Positions 1 to 10,700 of a DNA stretch of 16,388 nt are shown in pieces. The notes beneath the pieces are model-generated. The model saw only the letters and a program-made list of their open reading frames with translations. It ran no database searches and was not told the DNA's origin. Position 1 is the first letter of the stretch. The number at the start of each line of letters is the position of its first letter. This DNA comes from an uncultured bacterium. GTDB taxonomy: Bacteria; Bacteroidota; Bacteroidia; Bacteroidales; Paludibacteraceae. A program made the translations under genes and the position numbers. The DNA lies in NCBI GenBank assembly GCA_947074225.1, contig CAMTOX010000005.1:1-16388 (forward strand), read 5' to 3'.

Positions 1-118
1 CCGTTACCCAACGCGACTGTCGACCGTACATATACATAGTCGTATTGTTTGAAAGTTTATAAATCAATAGCGTCAACTCTGTTTCATGTTGAGATGTCTC
101 GCCTTGTGGTTGATTAAC
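1..118 (-). pseudogene. In-frame continuation of the thioester-domain coding sequence beyond the TAG, cut by the window edge
   Basis: After the TAG at 121-119 the same frame stays open for 39 codons to the window edge. It still resembles the paralogue encoded just upstream: GETSQHETELTLLIYKL against GEPFGGDKELKKLIKLL, then a conserved Trp region (RWVT against EWIS). The TAG falls exactly opposite a Tyr of the paralogue, so one base change (TAT or TAC to TAG) would explain it. This is therefore probably the rest of the macroglobulin gene rather than intergenic DNA. Whether the stop is a real mutation, is read through or is an assembly error cannot be told from the window. Confidence 0.65.
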
Positions 119-3100
119 CTACTTCAACAGCAGTAAGGCGTTAATCATAGAGGCCATCTGTTCGTTAAAATCGTATATGTAGTGAATAACAAAGCCTAAC
201 TCAAGTTTAAAGAGGTCGATTGCCGAACTCTCGGCATATAGTGTAACATCGCCCAATATCGGATTCATGATAAAAGTATAAGGCTTACTATTGGTAAGTA
301 TTTTAAACTCTCCAAAGCTTTTCATTAAGCCTTGTTCTGTAATTGGTATTTTGCGTTCCTCGCCATCAAAGAACCCTTTGTTGTGATGTATGCTGTAGCT
401 CAACTCAAGGCTATCGCCTTCGCCAGCATTAATAGGCAGTTTATTAATATACGACCGATTTAATTGAATAGATTCTGAAACAGTATCGCCATTAAAAGCT
501 ACTGTTTCTGTTAGTTCTATAGGTTGTGGCAAATAGTTTACCACTCGACCAATAGCTTCAATACTATCGCCTCTTACAGCAAAGTGTGGTAAAGAGAGTC
601 GGGCACTTAGGCTCAGATAACTCTTAATCTTCAACTCCTTTGTAGCCATCTGTTTGTTATTGTTTCCTATGCCAATGTAGTAAGTGTCCCATTCTGTAAT
701 ATCGTCTGGGTAGGTTACAGTTACAGTGGCTTTACCCTCTGCATTTGTGCGTATAGCGGGTTGCCAGAAGGCATCGTCATGGAAGTTGCGGCGCATATTG
801 CCACCACCATTAATAGAAACTTCTTCTTCTTCTTTTGGAGAATCTGGGACTGGAACATTCTCAATCATAACATCCTCTTCAAGGCTAATTACGTCGACAT
901 CTTCGTTCGTAAATGCTATGTTTTCTTCTTCAACTTCAGGTACCTTAGCTGCTGCAGAGTTTACATAAGACCTCTTAGTTTTAGTGCTATAACCCTCTAC
1001 CACAGCCTCATATATTATTGCAGTTTTCTCTTCTATCAAGGTAATTCTCAACTCTTCTCCGAGTTTTACCCTAATTGTAGCTGTTTGGTACCCCATATAA
1101 CTAACCTCAATAACATCGTTAGGGAAGAGGTCTAAACTGAAATTACCATCGAAATCAGCTATAGTACCTATATTAGAACCTTTTTTAAGTATAGCAGCTC
1201 CAATAATCGGCTCTCCTTCGCTGTCGACAACTGTGCCCGAGTAGAATGAACTCTGGTTTCTTCGTTCGGCTTTATTTAGGTTGTAGCCATTGCTGAGATG
1301 GTATGGAGAGATACGCTGATTAATCTCCAAAGAGTTCATGAAGAGTTGGTAACCAAAATTTGCCAAGGCACTATGCTTCTCGTAAGAGATAGAGTCGAGC
1401 GATAAATAGTTGTTACCTCCTGGCTTAATCTCAATTGGACGAGTATAAGAGAGGCTATCGTTTATAATGAGGGTTAAATTGATTTTACCATAAGGTAGAA
1501 TATCAAACTCTCTTGTTCCTCCATAATATAGCTGATAATTCTCTTTTGTCAAGCTGTCGCTATGCTCTATGGGGCTAAAGAGTATGAGCATTGGTTTAAT
1601 AGGCTCCTGATCTTTATTGTTTAGTAGTTGCAGTTGCAGTTTCGCCAATAGTTTATATATCTTATAATTAAGATTATAAAGCGGGTGCATACTCGTTGTT
1701 TGACTTATTACTTTTTGTAGGTCCGCTTTAAAGGTGGAATCTATATCGGCTCTGCTAAGTGGTTTATCTTCAAGGATAAGTTCACTATCGTACTTTATCA
1801 TATTATTGAGCCAACTATCGAAATTATTACTCGTACTCTTGAGTGCATCTTCATAAATAGTATATTCACTATTTCCCTCTAATGGTATAAAAGTTATCGC
1901 TTTGTTATTGCTGTATAGTTTTGCAGTAGCACCTAACTCTTCTGTGTACGAACGTTTTGGAAAAGGTCCTACCAACACGCTTTTTGATTTAAACTGTTTT
2001 GAACCTTCTCTTCTACTAGTATATGCAGGATTCAGATAGTAATAGTTACCAAATGTTTCTAATACCAATGGGGCGTCTATCTGAGAACCGGAAGTAAAGA
2101 TTCCAGGCATGCTTAAGTAATTTAATTTCGGAGTAATAACCATTAACTCTTTAGCCAGTAGTTCACGCTCGCCGGCTGTAAGTCTGCCTATGCTCTTTTG
2201 GGGCACTGTGTCGCTATACATCTTCATACCTAAATAGTCTGTGTTATCGGTAATGATGAACTCGGGAAGTGTACCATCTACTGAGTAGTAGTTGCGGTGT
2301 CCTTTTATAACGGGAACATTGTGTAAAAGAACTATCCGATCGTTTATTCGGAATCGTAAGTTGTGTTTGCCGGGTGTTACCTCGAAACTATACACCCTCT
2401 GTTGTTCGCTGTTGGCGTAATGATATAGGATATTATCAATCCATAGTAGGTAATTGTTCATTATGTCTCCCTCTTTTACTACATAGGGAATGAGCTGTGT
2501 GCTACTGTCGGCCGATGGAATGGCATAATGATAAAACCGATTTGGAAATAAGAACTTATAATATTCAATACTATCTAATCCTAATTGCGATTGCCATAGC
2601 GAGTCAATCTTTGAATCTCTTATGTGGTCAACCCCTCTATCGCTTTTCTTTAGAGGTACCGTTACCACTTGACTTGCTTTCTTAACCTGCTTATAGGTGT
2701 CGATAAATGGCTTGTTGTTCGTGTTAAACTTCGAGGTGTAGCCATAGGCTGTTATATCGGCATTGGCTATGGGTTCGCCCTTCTCATTTGTCATGCTGAA
2801 TTGTAACTCTGCCTCTTCTCCAGGGTATACCTTTAGTGGTGTCTCGATCTCTAAATAGGCATACTGATTAATAATATCTAAGTTCTCGGTCTGTTGTTTT
2901 AAGATGCCTCCATAAATATAGTCGATTGTGAGTTGGTATGGTACTCTTTTTTTAGCTACAAAGCATCTGTTTAGTTCTGTAGAATAACCCGATGCAACGA
3001 GTTTCTTGTTGTCCATTAACCGATACCAAAAGGGTATTGAGGTGATACTATTTACTTGCACTAAAATGCTATCGCCTTTTCGTGTTAAAGAACTTTGAAG

Positions 3101-4687
3101 TGGTGAACCATTTAGGCTGCTCTGTTCACTGGCTTTGTTACCATAACTATCTTTTACTTCTACTCTTCCGATATACCAAGGTATGGTATCGGCATAAGGC
3201 AACATGACCTCTCGCTTCTCAAGTAAGCGGTTGTTGTAGCCATAGTATAATACTTCGGCTTGTGTAGTGTCTAAGCTTCCTCCGTCGTAAGCTTTCATAG
3301 TTGCTATGCCTTTGTCTATGCTAATGCTCAGGTCTCTACGCTTGTTTGCTCTTTGTTGAGATAGATATGCTACATGTTTTTCATTGTCTGGACTCCAATA
3401 GGTACATTGAATTAGGTAATAGAAATTCACATTCTTAGGGAATATACTATCGGGTATCACTACCACATTGTCCGCTTGCTCACTCATGTCTAATTGTTCA
3501 AACCATAACGTATCGGGAATAAAGATATCTTTGTTATTCTCTTTGTTTATAATAGCAGTAGGCGTAATGACAATTTCCGCTTTACCTCCATATACAGGCA
3601 TACTATTTTCATCGTCTACTATGATGGTAAATTCTGATGGCTCACCTGAATAATACTTCTCTTTTTTTCTTGTTAGATTTAAATTTATGCCTTTTAGTTC
3701 ATACTCCTCGTATGAAAAATTGTTTTTCAGATTATTCCAATTCAGTTTGTTATTACTGCTCTCTATCTTAATTGTGCACTTGGTATCCAGTAACAGATTT
3801 AAACTGTCGGATAGTATAAATTCAGAGTGATACATTCCCGGACGATAGGGTTTTAATTCCCTTACTAGTACGGTGTCTTTTAAACTGCGAAAACTTTGTT
3901 TGCTTGATTGGGTTTGATATTGAAGCACTATATCTATAGGTTCATTGTAAAGAACATCGTTATTGTCGGTAGCATAGAGTTTAAACTTAACCGTTTCATT
4001 AGGTTTATATTTTGGTTTATTGGTAACCATAAATCCTTTCATCCTAATTTTCTCATTCTCTTTCCCTTTCTTCTTCTTTGAACTTACCTTCTGTTGCTTT
4101 ACTTTGACATATTTCTTATTGGTAGTTTGGACATAGTATTTTACGATCTTTTCATAATGGTACACACCATTGTTGTTAAAGGTAATAATACCCTTATTGC
4201 CGTTCTTATAATTAGGGTTGTAAGGATCAAAGTGTTTAGGCTTGTAGTTGTTAAAGTAGTATAGTTGTAGCTTGCTATTATATTTGGCCTTACGCTTACC
4301 GTGGCGTACCTCTATATTTGGTAAGTTCTCGCCTTTAGTGTTGGTTACACGGAATTGTAGCAACTCTCCTGGTATGAGTGTTACTATAAAATCGTCGTGC
4401 GTATGCTCCTCTAATATCAGCTTACCCTCATTGCTACTTACTAATATATAGTTGCCAAAGGGTAGGTTAGGGCATGTGTCGGTATAAAGATATTGAGTTA
4501 CAGAGTCGCCAAGCAAAGTGGTATAATTTATATCTTTCTCATTATTGAACCGATACAACTCTTTTGCACCTATTTTGTATACTAATACATGATTTGATCG
4601 ACGTTCACTCTCGGCCAGGCGGTTCTGGCACATAACGCTACTTATGCAGCACGCTAAAAGTGCAAGTAATAGGGTTCTCTTTTTCAT
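119..4687 (-). CDS. Alpha-2-macroglobulin-family secreted protein, thioester-less, truncated by in-frame TAG
   Basis: Probable exported macroglobulin-like protein of 1522 aa up to a TAG. The N-terminus has a hydrophobic signal with likely cleavage before Q21 (SVMC|QN). A Lys-rich linker (about 185-215) precedes an MG2-type domain (about 216-310; KPKYKPNETVKFKLY and KPYRPGMY), followed by more MG-like beta domains. Residues 1149-1220 form a CarboxypepD_reg-like domain (GTVVDSEGEP, DFDGNF, SYMGYQ). It ends in a SusC-like EAVVEGYS (1227-1234). An acidic segment (1251-1289) follows, then the A2M domain from M1298 (MRRNF, YPDDITEW). The thioester site reads F1507-N-E-Q, so the Cys is missing. The ORF stops 12 residues after Q1510, although the family continues for hundreds of residues. 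It lies 18 bp downstream of its full-length paralogue, presumably in the same operon. It may be a decaying copy, or the stop may be a sequencing error near the contig edge. The family call is firm; the functional state is not. Confidence 0.85.
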   Translation of the reverse strand: MKKRTLLLALLACCISSVMCQNRLAESERRSNHVLVYKIGAKELYRFNNEKDINYTTLLGDSVTQYLYTDTCPNLPFGNYILVSSNEGKLILEEHTHDDFIVTLIPGELLQFRVTNTKGENLPNIEVRHGKRKAKYNSKLQLYYFNNYKPKHFDPYNPNYKNGNKGIITFNNNGVYHYEKIVKYYVQTTNKKYVKVKQQKVSSKKKKGKENEKIRMKGFMVTNKPKYKPNETVKFKLYATDNNDVLYNEPIDIVLQYQTQSSKQSFRSLKDTVLVRELKPYRPGMYHSEFILSDSLNLLLDTKCTIKIESSNNKLNWNNLKNNFSYEEYELKGINLNLTRKKEKYYSGEPSEFTIIVDDENSMPVYGGKAEIVITPTAIINKENNKDIFIPDTLWFEQLDMSEQADNVVVIPDSIFPKNVNFYYLIQCTYWSPDNEKHVAYLSQQRANKRRDLSISIDKGIATMKAYDGGSLDTTQAEVLYYGYNNRLLEKREVMLPYADTIPWYIGRVEVKDSYGNKASEQSSLNGSPLQSSLTRKGDSILVQVNSITSIPFWYRLMDNKKLVASGYSTELNRCFVAKKRVPYQLTIDYIYGGILKQQTENLDIINQYAYLEIETPLKVYPGEEAELQFSMTNEKGEPIANADITAYGYTSKFNTNNKPFIDTYKQVKKASQVVTVPLKKSDRGVDHIRDSKIDSLWQSQLGLDSIEYYKFLFPNRFYHYAIPSADSSTQLIPYVVKEGDIMNNYLLWIDNILYHYANSEQQRVYSFEVTPGKHNLRFRINDRIVLLHNVPVIKGHRNYYSVDGTLPEFIITDNTDYLGMKMYSDTVPQKSIGRLTAGERELLAKELMVITPKLNYLSMPGIFTSGSQIDAPLVLETFGNYYYLNPAYTSRREGSKQFKSKSVLVGPFPKRSYTEELGATAKLYSNNKAITFIPLEGNSEYTIYEDALKSTSNNFDSWLNNMIKYDSELILEDKPLSRADIDSTFKADLQKVISQTTSMHPLYNLNYKIYKLLAKLQLQLLNNKDQEPIKPMLILFSPIEHSDSLTKENYQLYYGGTREFDILPYGKINLTLIINDSLSYTRPIEIKPGGNNYLSLDSISYEKHSALANFGYQLFMNSLEINQRISPYHLSNGYNLNKAERRNQSSFYSGTVVDSEGEPIIGAAILKKGSNIGTIADFDGNFSLDLFPNDVIEVSYMGYQTATIRVKLGEELRITLIEEKTAIIYEAVVEGYSTKTKRSYVNSAAAKVPEVEEENIAFTNEDVDVISLEEDVMIENVPVPDSPKEEEEVSINGGGNMRRNFHDDAFWQPAIRTNAEGKATVTVTYPDDITEWDTYYIGIGNNNKQMATKELKIKSYLSLSARLSLPHFAVRGDSIEAIGRVVNYLPQPIELTETVAFNGDTVSESIQLNRSYINKLPINAGEGDSLELSYSIHHNKGFFDGEERKIPITEQGLMKSFGEFKILTNSKPYTFIMNPILGDVTLYAESSAIDLFKLELGFVIHYIYDFNEQMASMINALLLLK

Positions 4688-4705
4688 GATATGTATCTGT
4701 TTGTA

Positions 4706-7700
4706 TTATTCTGTAATCTTAATCTGTTTCATACTGTTGTTGCCATAGAAAATTGGAAAATACATTAACTCTATCTTGGCAGGGTTTAAATGATATGCTC
4801 CGCTAAATCGTGGTAGGAGCGAAATGGTAAAAATATGTTCTCCTTCCGTTAGTTGGTCACAGAATATCACTACCCGATCTTTATAATATTCACGATGTAT
4901 CTCGTTCTTATTGCACTCTTCGCGCTCTTTATTGTAGCTACAACCTGCCGGTATAGGCACCTCTATCATAACGTAGTTTGCCATCTGGGCTACTTTTACT
5001 TTTATCTCTAACTCTACTTTCTCACCGGCTGTTAAGCTGTTGGTAATAGCACTGTTTTGTACAAATTGACTTTCAATCTCAAAACCCTGGTTGCGCTCTA
5101 CATTAGGGTGACTTACAAAGTTATGCTGGTAAGTGGCGACAAACAGTGGCGCTTGGCCTATACGTTCTATGGTTACCTCGTTGGCGATTCCTAAATTAAC
5201 ACTATAAGGAAGTTCATGTATGGTTTTTCCATTCACTATAGCACTGCTCTTTAGTACTGTTTCTTCATCTTTCATCAAGTCGGGTAGAAGTTGTTTGGCT
5301 ATCTGGTACCGTTCGTAGGTGTTATTCCACCCTTGTTGCGCCTTCATCTCAAAGAAGTAGTTCTGCATTTTGGCTAAACTATCAGCACTTACACCCATCT
5401 GTTTCATCAGTTCGTACCCTAATAAACTATTGAAAATAGCTCCTTGATATGGTATTGGCGAAAACAATCTTTGCCCCTTATTCTGTTCGTCACTCCAGTA
5501 GTAGCTACCTAATAGGCTCTCCTTCATATCCTTCAAGAGCGAGTCTTTATCCATTTTATCGGCTAACCCAATGGCAAAGAGTGTTTGTTGTTCCAGTAGT
5601 CGCTCTTCTATCGTTGTGTTATCATACAGCGTAACCACCTCATTGTAGTATTGCTCGTAATTGGTTTTTACCCCTAACCGTTTTAGTAGTTGTAGAGTTT
5701 GTAATAGATGGCATTTATTGGAAAGCTCTTTGTTAGCGTTGTAACGCACTCGGCTTAATTGTTGTTTACTTTGACGTTCCAACTCAATTCCTATCTTTTT
5801 AAAATCTAAATCTACTCTATAGCCTGCCTCTTGAGCGTTCAATAGTTGGGTTATTACATGGTAGCTAATCCATTCGGAGCTGCGACTCTTTCCCCACCAG
5901 CCCCACAAATGTTCATCGTTCTGATTCTTTACCAATAGTTTAATAAGCTTTTTCAACTCTTTATCGCCCCCGAAAGGTTCACCTTTAGAGATGCAATAGT
6001 ACCGTTTAAGTAGCAAGGCGCCAATCTTAGAGGTTATTTGTTCATTGCAGTCGTAAATATAGTTAATCACCAAATCTAACTCAGTATCTATCACACTACT
6101 GAGCATATTGCCAATAAATAGTTGTGTATTGCCATAGTTACTGTCGATAGGAAGTGTCTGTGGCGTGTTGTTGTCGATAATCCGGAACGTCCCTTTGTTT
6201 ATCTCTATGCCTTGTGCAAGTATAGGAATAGTACGCTCTTCGCCATCAAAATAACCACTTTGAGTTACAATGCTATAGCTCACCGTTAAGCTATCGGTAG
6301 CATTAGCTGTTACCGGAATATACTGCACATGCGATTTATCTACCTCTATACTGTTGCTAAAACTATCGGTAGGTGTCGTACAACGCTCGCTTAGCGTAAT
6401 ACTATCGGACAGATAGTTTACCACCTGACCTATGGCTACCATGCTATCGCCCTCTATGGTAAACTTGGGCATGCTTAAGCGTGCGCTTAAATCTAACAAA
6501 CTCTTGGTGTTATTGAATTCTATACGTACTTGCTGTTTCTTGTTGCCTACAGCAATGAAATAGCCATTCCATTGTGTAATGTTGTCGGGATAGGTAAAGT
6601 TTACTGTTGCTTTACCCGCTTTATCGGTCTTAATGTTGGGTAACTCAAAAGCCACATCGTTAAAGTTGCGGCGCATACTGTTGCGTCCTTCATCAGGAAA
6701 TACTTCGCCTAATAGTTCTACAACACCTGTTTCTGCGTTGTTCTTAGCCCCTTTATATGAGGTGATAATTATGGCACCTCCTGGAGCTCTACTGCCATAT
6801 AATTGCATGCTTTCATCGGCATTAAGTACCGCAATATTATCTATGTCGTCTGGACTGATAGTCGTTATGTCGCCACTTACAATAACACCATCGACAACAT
6901 AAATAGGAGAGGAACTACTATTAACAGAACCTATACCACGAATGCGAACTGAGGCGTTTGTAGCAGCCAAACCTAGAACTTCTCCCTCAAGTAGTTCGGC
7001 AAGGCTCTTCCTATTAACGTTATCACCACTAACTAATTCGCAGCTTGCCATGTAACTGTGTACTATTTCGGGTTGGTTACAAGAGTAACCTAACACAAGA
7101 GCCTCGTCATACTCAACTTCCGAAGGTTTGCTGAGTATAACAATTATGGTATCGCCACCATTGTAGATGCTCTTATAAGTCGTATTGTATTTGTTGATTA
7201 TCTGAATGGTATCGCCTTTCTGCATTGGCATACAGAATTCTCCCTCTTGGTTGCTCATAGTTTTCTCGCCATTGGTCAGATTCTCTACTTTAGCTAAACG
7301 CTCTTTATTTTGGTTATAATAAATAACTCCTACCACACACTCCTCGGTAGGTTGTTGTAATGCCCTATTCCAAGCTCCTCTTTTTATACCACGTTTGTGG
7401 TGGTAGTTTATTGGATAATACTCTATTAACGACCTATAGTCGGCAAGGAGTTTTTTAGTAAGTATAGAATCGCGCTCTGTGCAAATTGAATCCAAAACGA
7501 TATAATTATTGCTATTTTGCTCTAATTTAATGGTTTGTGTATAGGAAGTAGAGTCTTTCATTACAATGGTCATCTTCATATCGGCCAATGCTAAAGGGTA
7601 TGCAGGTCGATGTGAGTAGCTAAACCATTGGAATACTCCTGGTTGAGTGCTATCGTTGGAACTGAAGTATATAAATAGAGGATGTACTGATTTTAGATTA

Positions 7701-10700
7701 CAATCTCTTTTAATCGTCATCGACAAGGTATAGGGCTCTATCCCTTTGGTATATTCTATATTCTGTGCAATGATACTGTTGGTGCTATTACTGTTGTTTA
7801 TAACAAGTTCCTGCTTTTTTTGCGAAATAGATTCTAATGTAACAGGTACAATATCTTTCTTAAGTGCCGATAGCAAATAGAATCCATTGTAACTACTGTT
7901 ATTATTAGCATTGCTTTTAATTATATTAGGATTGTAACCCTTTATTGTCGAAATGAAGAACGTGTCGTTATACAGCTCGTAACTACCATTAGGCTTAAGA
8001 GGTACTCTGCCCATGGCAATTGTGTCGCTATAAATGGTTATCTCCAAATCTTCACTATGGTCACGACCTAAGTGAGGGAATGGCCCAACCAAATAACTAT
8101 CAATATCTCTATTTCGTTTGTACTCAGAGTATCCTTTTTCGTAAGGGTTCACATGATAGTATTGTCCGGCATACTCTATCGCTATAGGGAGATAAAATCG
8201 TTCATCAGAGTGAGGTAGATAGATATACCCCATAGCTCCCTTAATCTCTATGAAATGGCTCATTACCTGTTCGATTTCCGATTGTTCAAGATCAAAGAAA
8301 CTCTTTATGAAATTTCTCTCACTATGCGTTGTTATAGGTAGAGCACTATTGGGTACTATGGTTTCACTCTTTTCGGCATTACCATTCACTATGATCAGAT
8401 TCCTTTGCCCGGCTTCAATAGGCACATTCTCTACTTCTACCATACGTCCCGGAATTAAGAAGCGTAGATTGTGCAAACCGGGTGTAATCTGAAACTGTTC
8501 TCTGGAACTGTTACCGAAAATGTTGGTGGCGAAGAGCAAATTGTCTATCCAGAATAATATAGGTTCTTTGTAAACTCCATTTTCCACAACATGTGCCCAT
8601 ATCCAGGTAGTGCTATCGTTGGTAACATGCTGTTTTATGCTTACACCACTGGGGTATAGAAAATCTAAGTTCTCTTCTTGTTCTTTATCTAACAACTCGG
8701 GCATGAACTCTTGTAAACTGAAAGTAGCGAAGAAATCTTCTAATTCCAGATACGTGTATTGATCTTGGTACCACCCATCTGGTTCAACTCCTTTATTTTC
8801 TAAAAAGAAGGTAGGTGCTACATTGGATTTTAATTGAGCGTTAACGCCACAAGCTGTAATGTCGGCATGTTTCACACCATCTCCCTTAGTGTCGGTTACT
8901 GTAAACTGAATCTCCCCTTTGCTACCAGGAGTTACGCGTTTAGCACTCTCTACATTAACCGATAGTTTGTTGCTGCTCACCTCTATGTAATCCTCTATCG
9001 AAATTGGACCTTCATATAGAAAGTCGCCATAAAGATAATTGAGTTTTACACTATAAATTTGTTTGCCTCTCACACGCCATTCCCGATTCAGTTCGTTGCC
9101 ATATCCTTTAGCAATGGTTCTGTTGTTGCGTTTAATGGTATACAAAAAAGGAACTTGTGCCGGGTTTTCGCTTTTAATCAGAATCTTATTATTCTCTTGA
9201 GTTAAATGTAGTGCAATAGGTATCTCTTGTGTGGTAATAAAATAGCTTTCCTCGTAGCCATTATCGCATATTACATTCACCTCCTCAACATTCCATGGAA
9301 TCGTATCTTGATAAGGCAACTCCACCCAACGTTCCGATAGTAAAACCTCTTCGGAAGAGAAATGTTTTACTATTGCTCCAACCTTTTCTTGCTTTCCAAA
9401 GTGTATGGCTTTAATATCTAATACTCCTAATCGATATTGAAATTCAATATTCAAACTCTTGCACTCCCAGCTTCCGCGCATGCTTTTTCTATACTCTTCG
9501 CGGTTAGAACTCTCGTAAATGCACGTTATGGTATAATCTATATCGGCATCGTTTGGGAATACAGAACCAGGAATTAGCAACTCTTCTTTATATTTGTTGT
9601 TCAAATTTATCTCTTGACTCCATAGTGTGTCGGGTATATAGATTACTTTGTTTTTACCCATCACTCTTTTTTCTCTACACCTGATTATTACATTGGCTTT
9701 GCCTCCATATACAGGCATGTCTGACACATCGACCACTTCCAAATTAATGCGTAAGGTGTCGCCGGCACCAATCAACTCTTTATTGGCTGTAAACTTGGTT
9801 TCAATGTTTTTTAAATCGTAGTCGGTATATTCAAATTTTCCAAAGATAGGCCATAACTCTTTACCATTGTTCATAGGTACAATAACATAGTCTTGGTCTA
9901 TCACCAGGTTTAAACTATCGGTTAAATAAAACTCATAGCAGTACATACCGGGTCTATAAGGTTTTACCCCTCTGGCTATCACACTATCTTTTACTTGGAT
10001 TGCGTTAGACATGCCAAAATAGTTCTGATTTTTATGTTTCAATATTAAATCAATAGGCTTACTGCTGCGTTTACCTCTGTTGTCTTCTAAATAGAGTTTC
10101 AGCTCCACTTTATCGTTAGGCCGATATTTGGGCTTACTCATAGCTACAAAACCGTAGGTGGATTTTGTTTTTTCGCTTCTTTGGTCTCTGCGTTCACTTA
10201 AGCGCTCAGTCCAATCTAACCATTTCATTTCCATTTTCTCTTTCCACGAATCCTGATCGAATTCGCCGAAATAGTAAATGCCATCATGTTCAATTAGTAA
10301 ACTCCCATCCTTGTGCAGTGTCGATAAGCGGTAGTAATTGTTTTTACGGTTGTAGTAAATGCGATGACCGCGATGCCACACTTTTGCATTAGGCACTAAT
10401 ACTCCCAAGCTATCGTATAACTTAAAATGTAAACGATTTTCTATCACTTTCTGAGCATATAGATTGCCCACTGTATGATTTCTTAATTCCCAACGATTGT
10501 TGAGTTTCTCAACTGTGAGGTAATTGCCATTGGGAAGCTCAGGGTATACACTATCCTTTGCAAAAGCCATTACATAATCGGTCATCAACTCTTTTGGGTT
10601 TTTATACCTAGAGTTGGCTATTTTTTTACACTGCTTCTTGGTTAACCGATACACATAAACCGAGTCTTTCAAGGAATTGGCTTGAAAGGATTGTGCTTCA

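Noticed and set aside
119..121. TAG recoded as an amino acid (alternative genetic code)
   Set aside because: TAG ends the ABC-F gene and the Hcp-like gene at their expected lengths, and no other internal TAG is seen in the large ORFs.
726..1135. Plus-strand ORFs opposite the macroglobulin genes (such as 726-968, 761-1135 and 6633-6902)
   Set aside because: They are antisense shadows of conserved coding sequence with no recognisable domains.
6749..7340. A separate TonB-dependent receptor gene fused by assembly error into the macroglobulin
   Set aside because: The frame is continuous on both sides, no barrel sequence is present, and the paralogue carries a related SusC-like domain at the same position.
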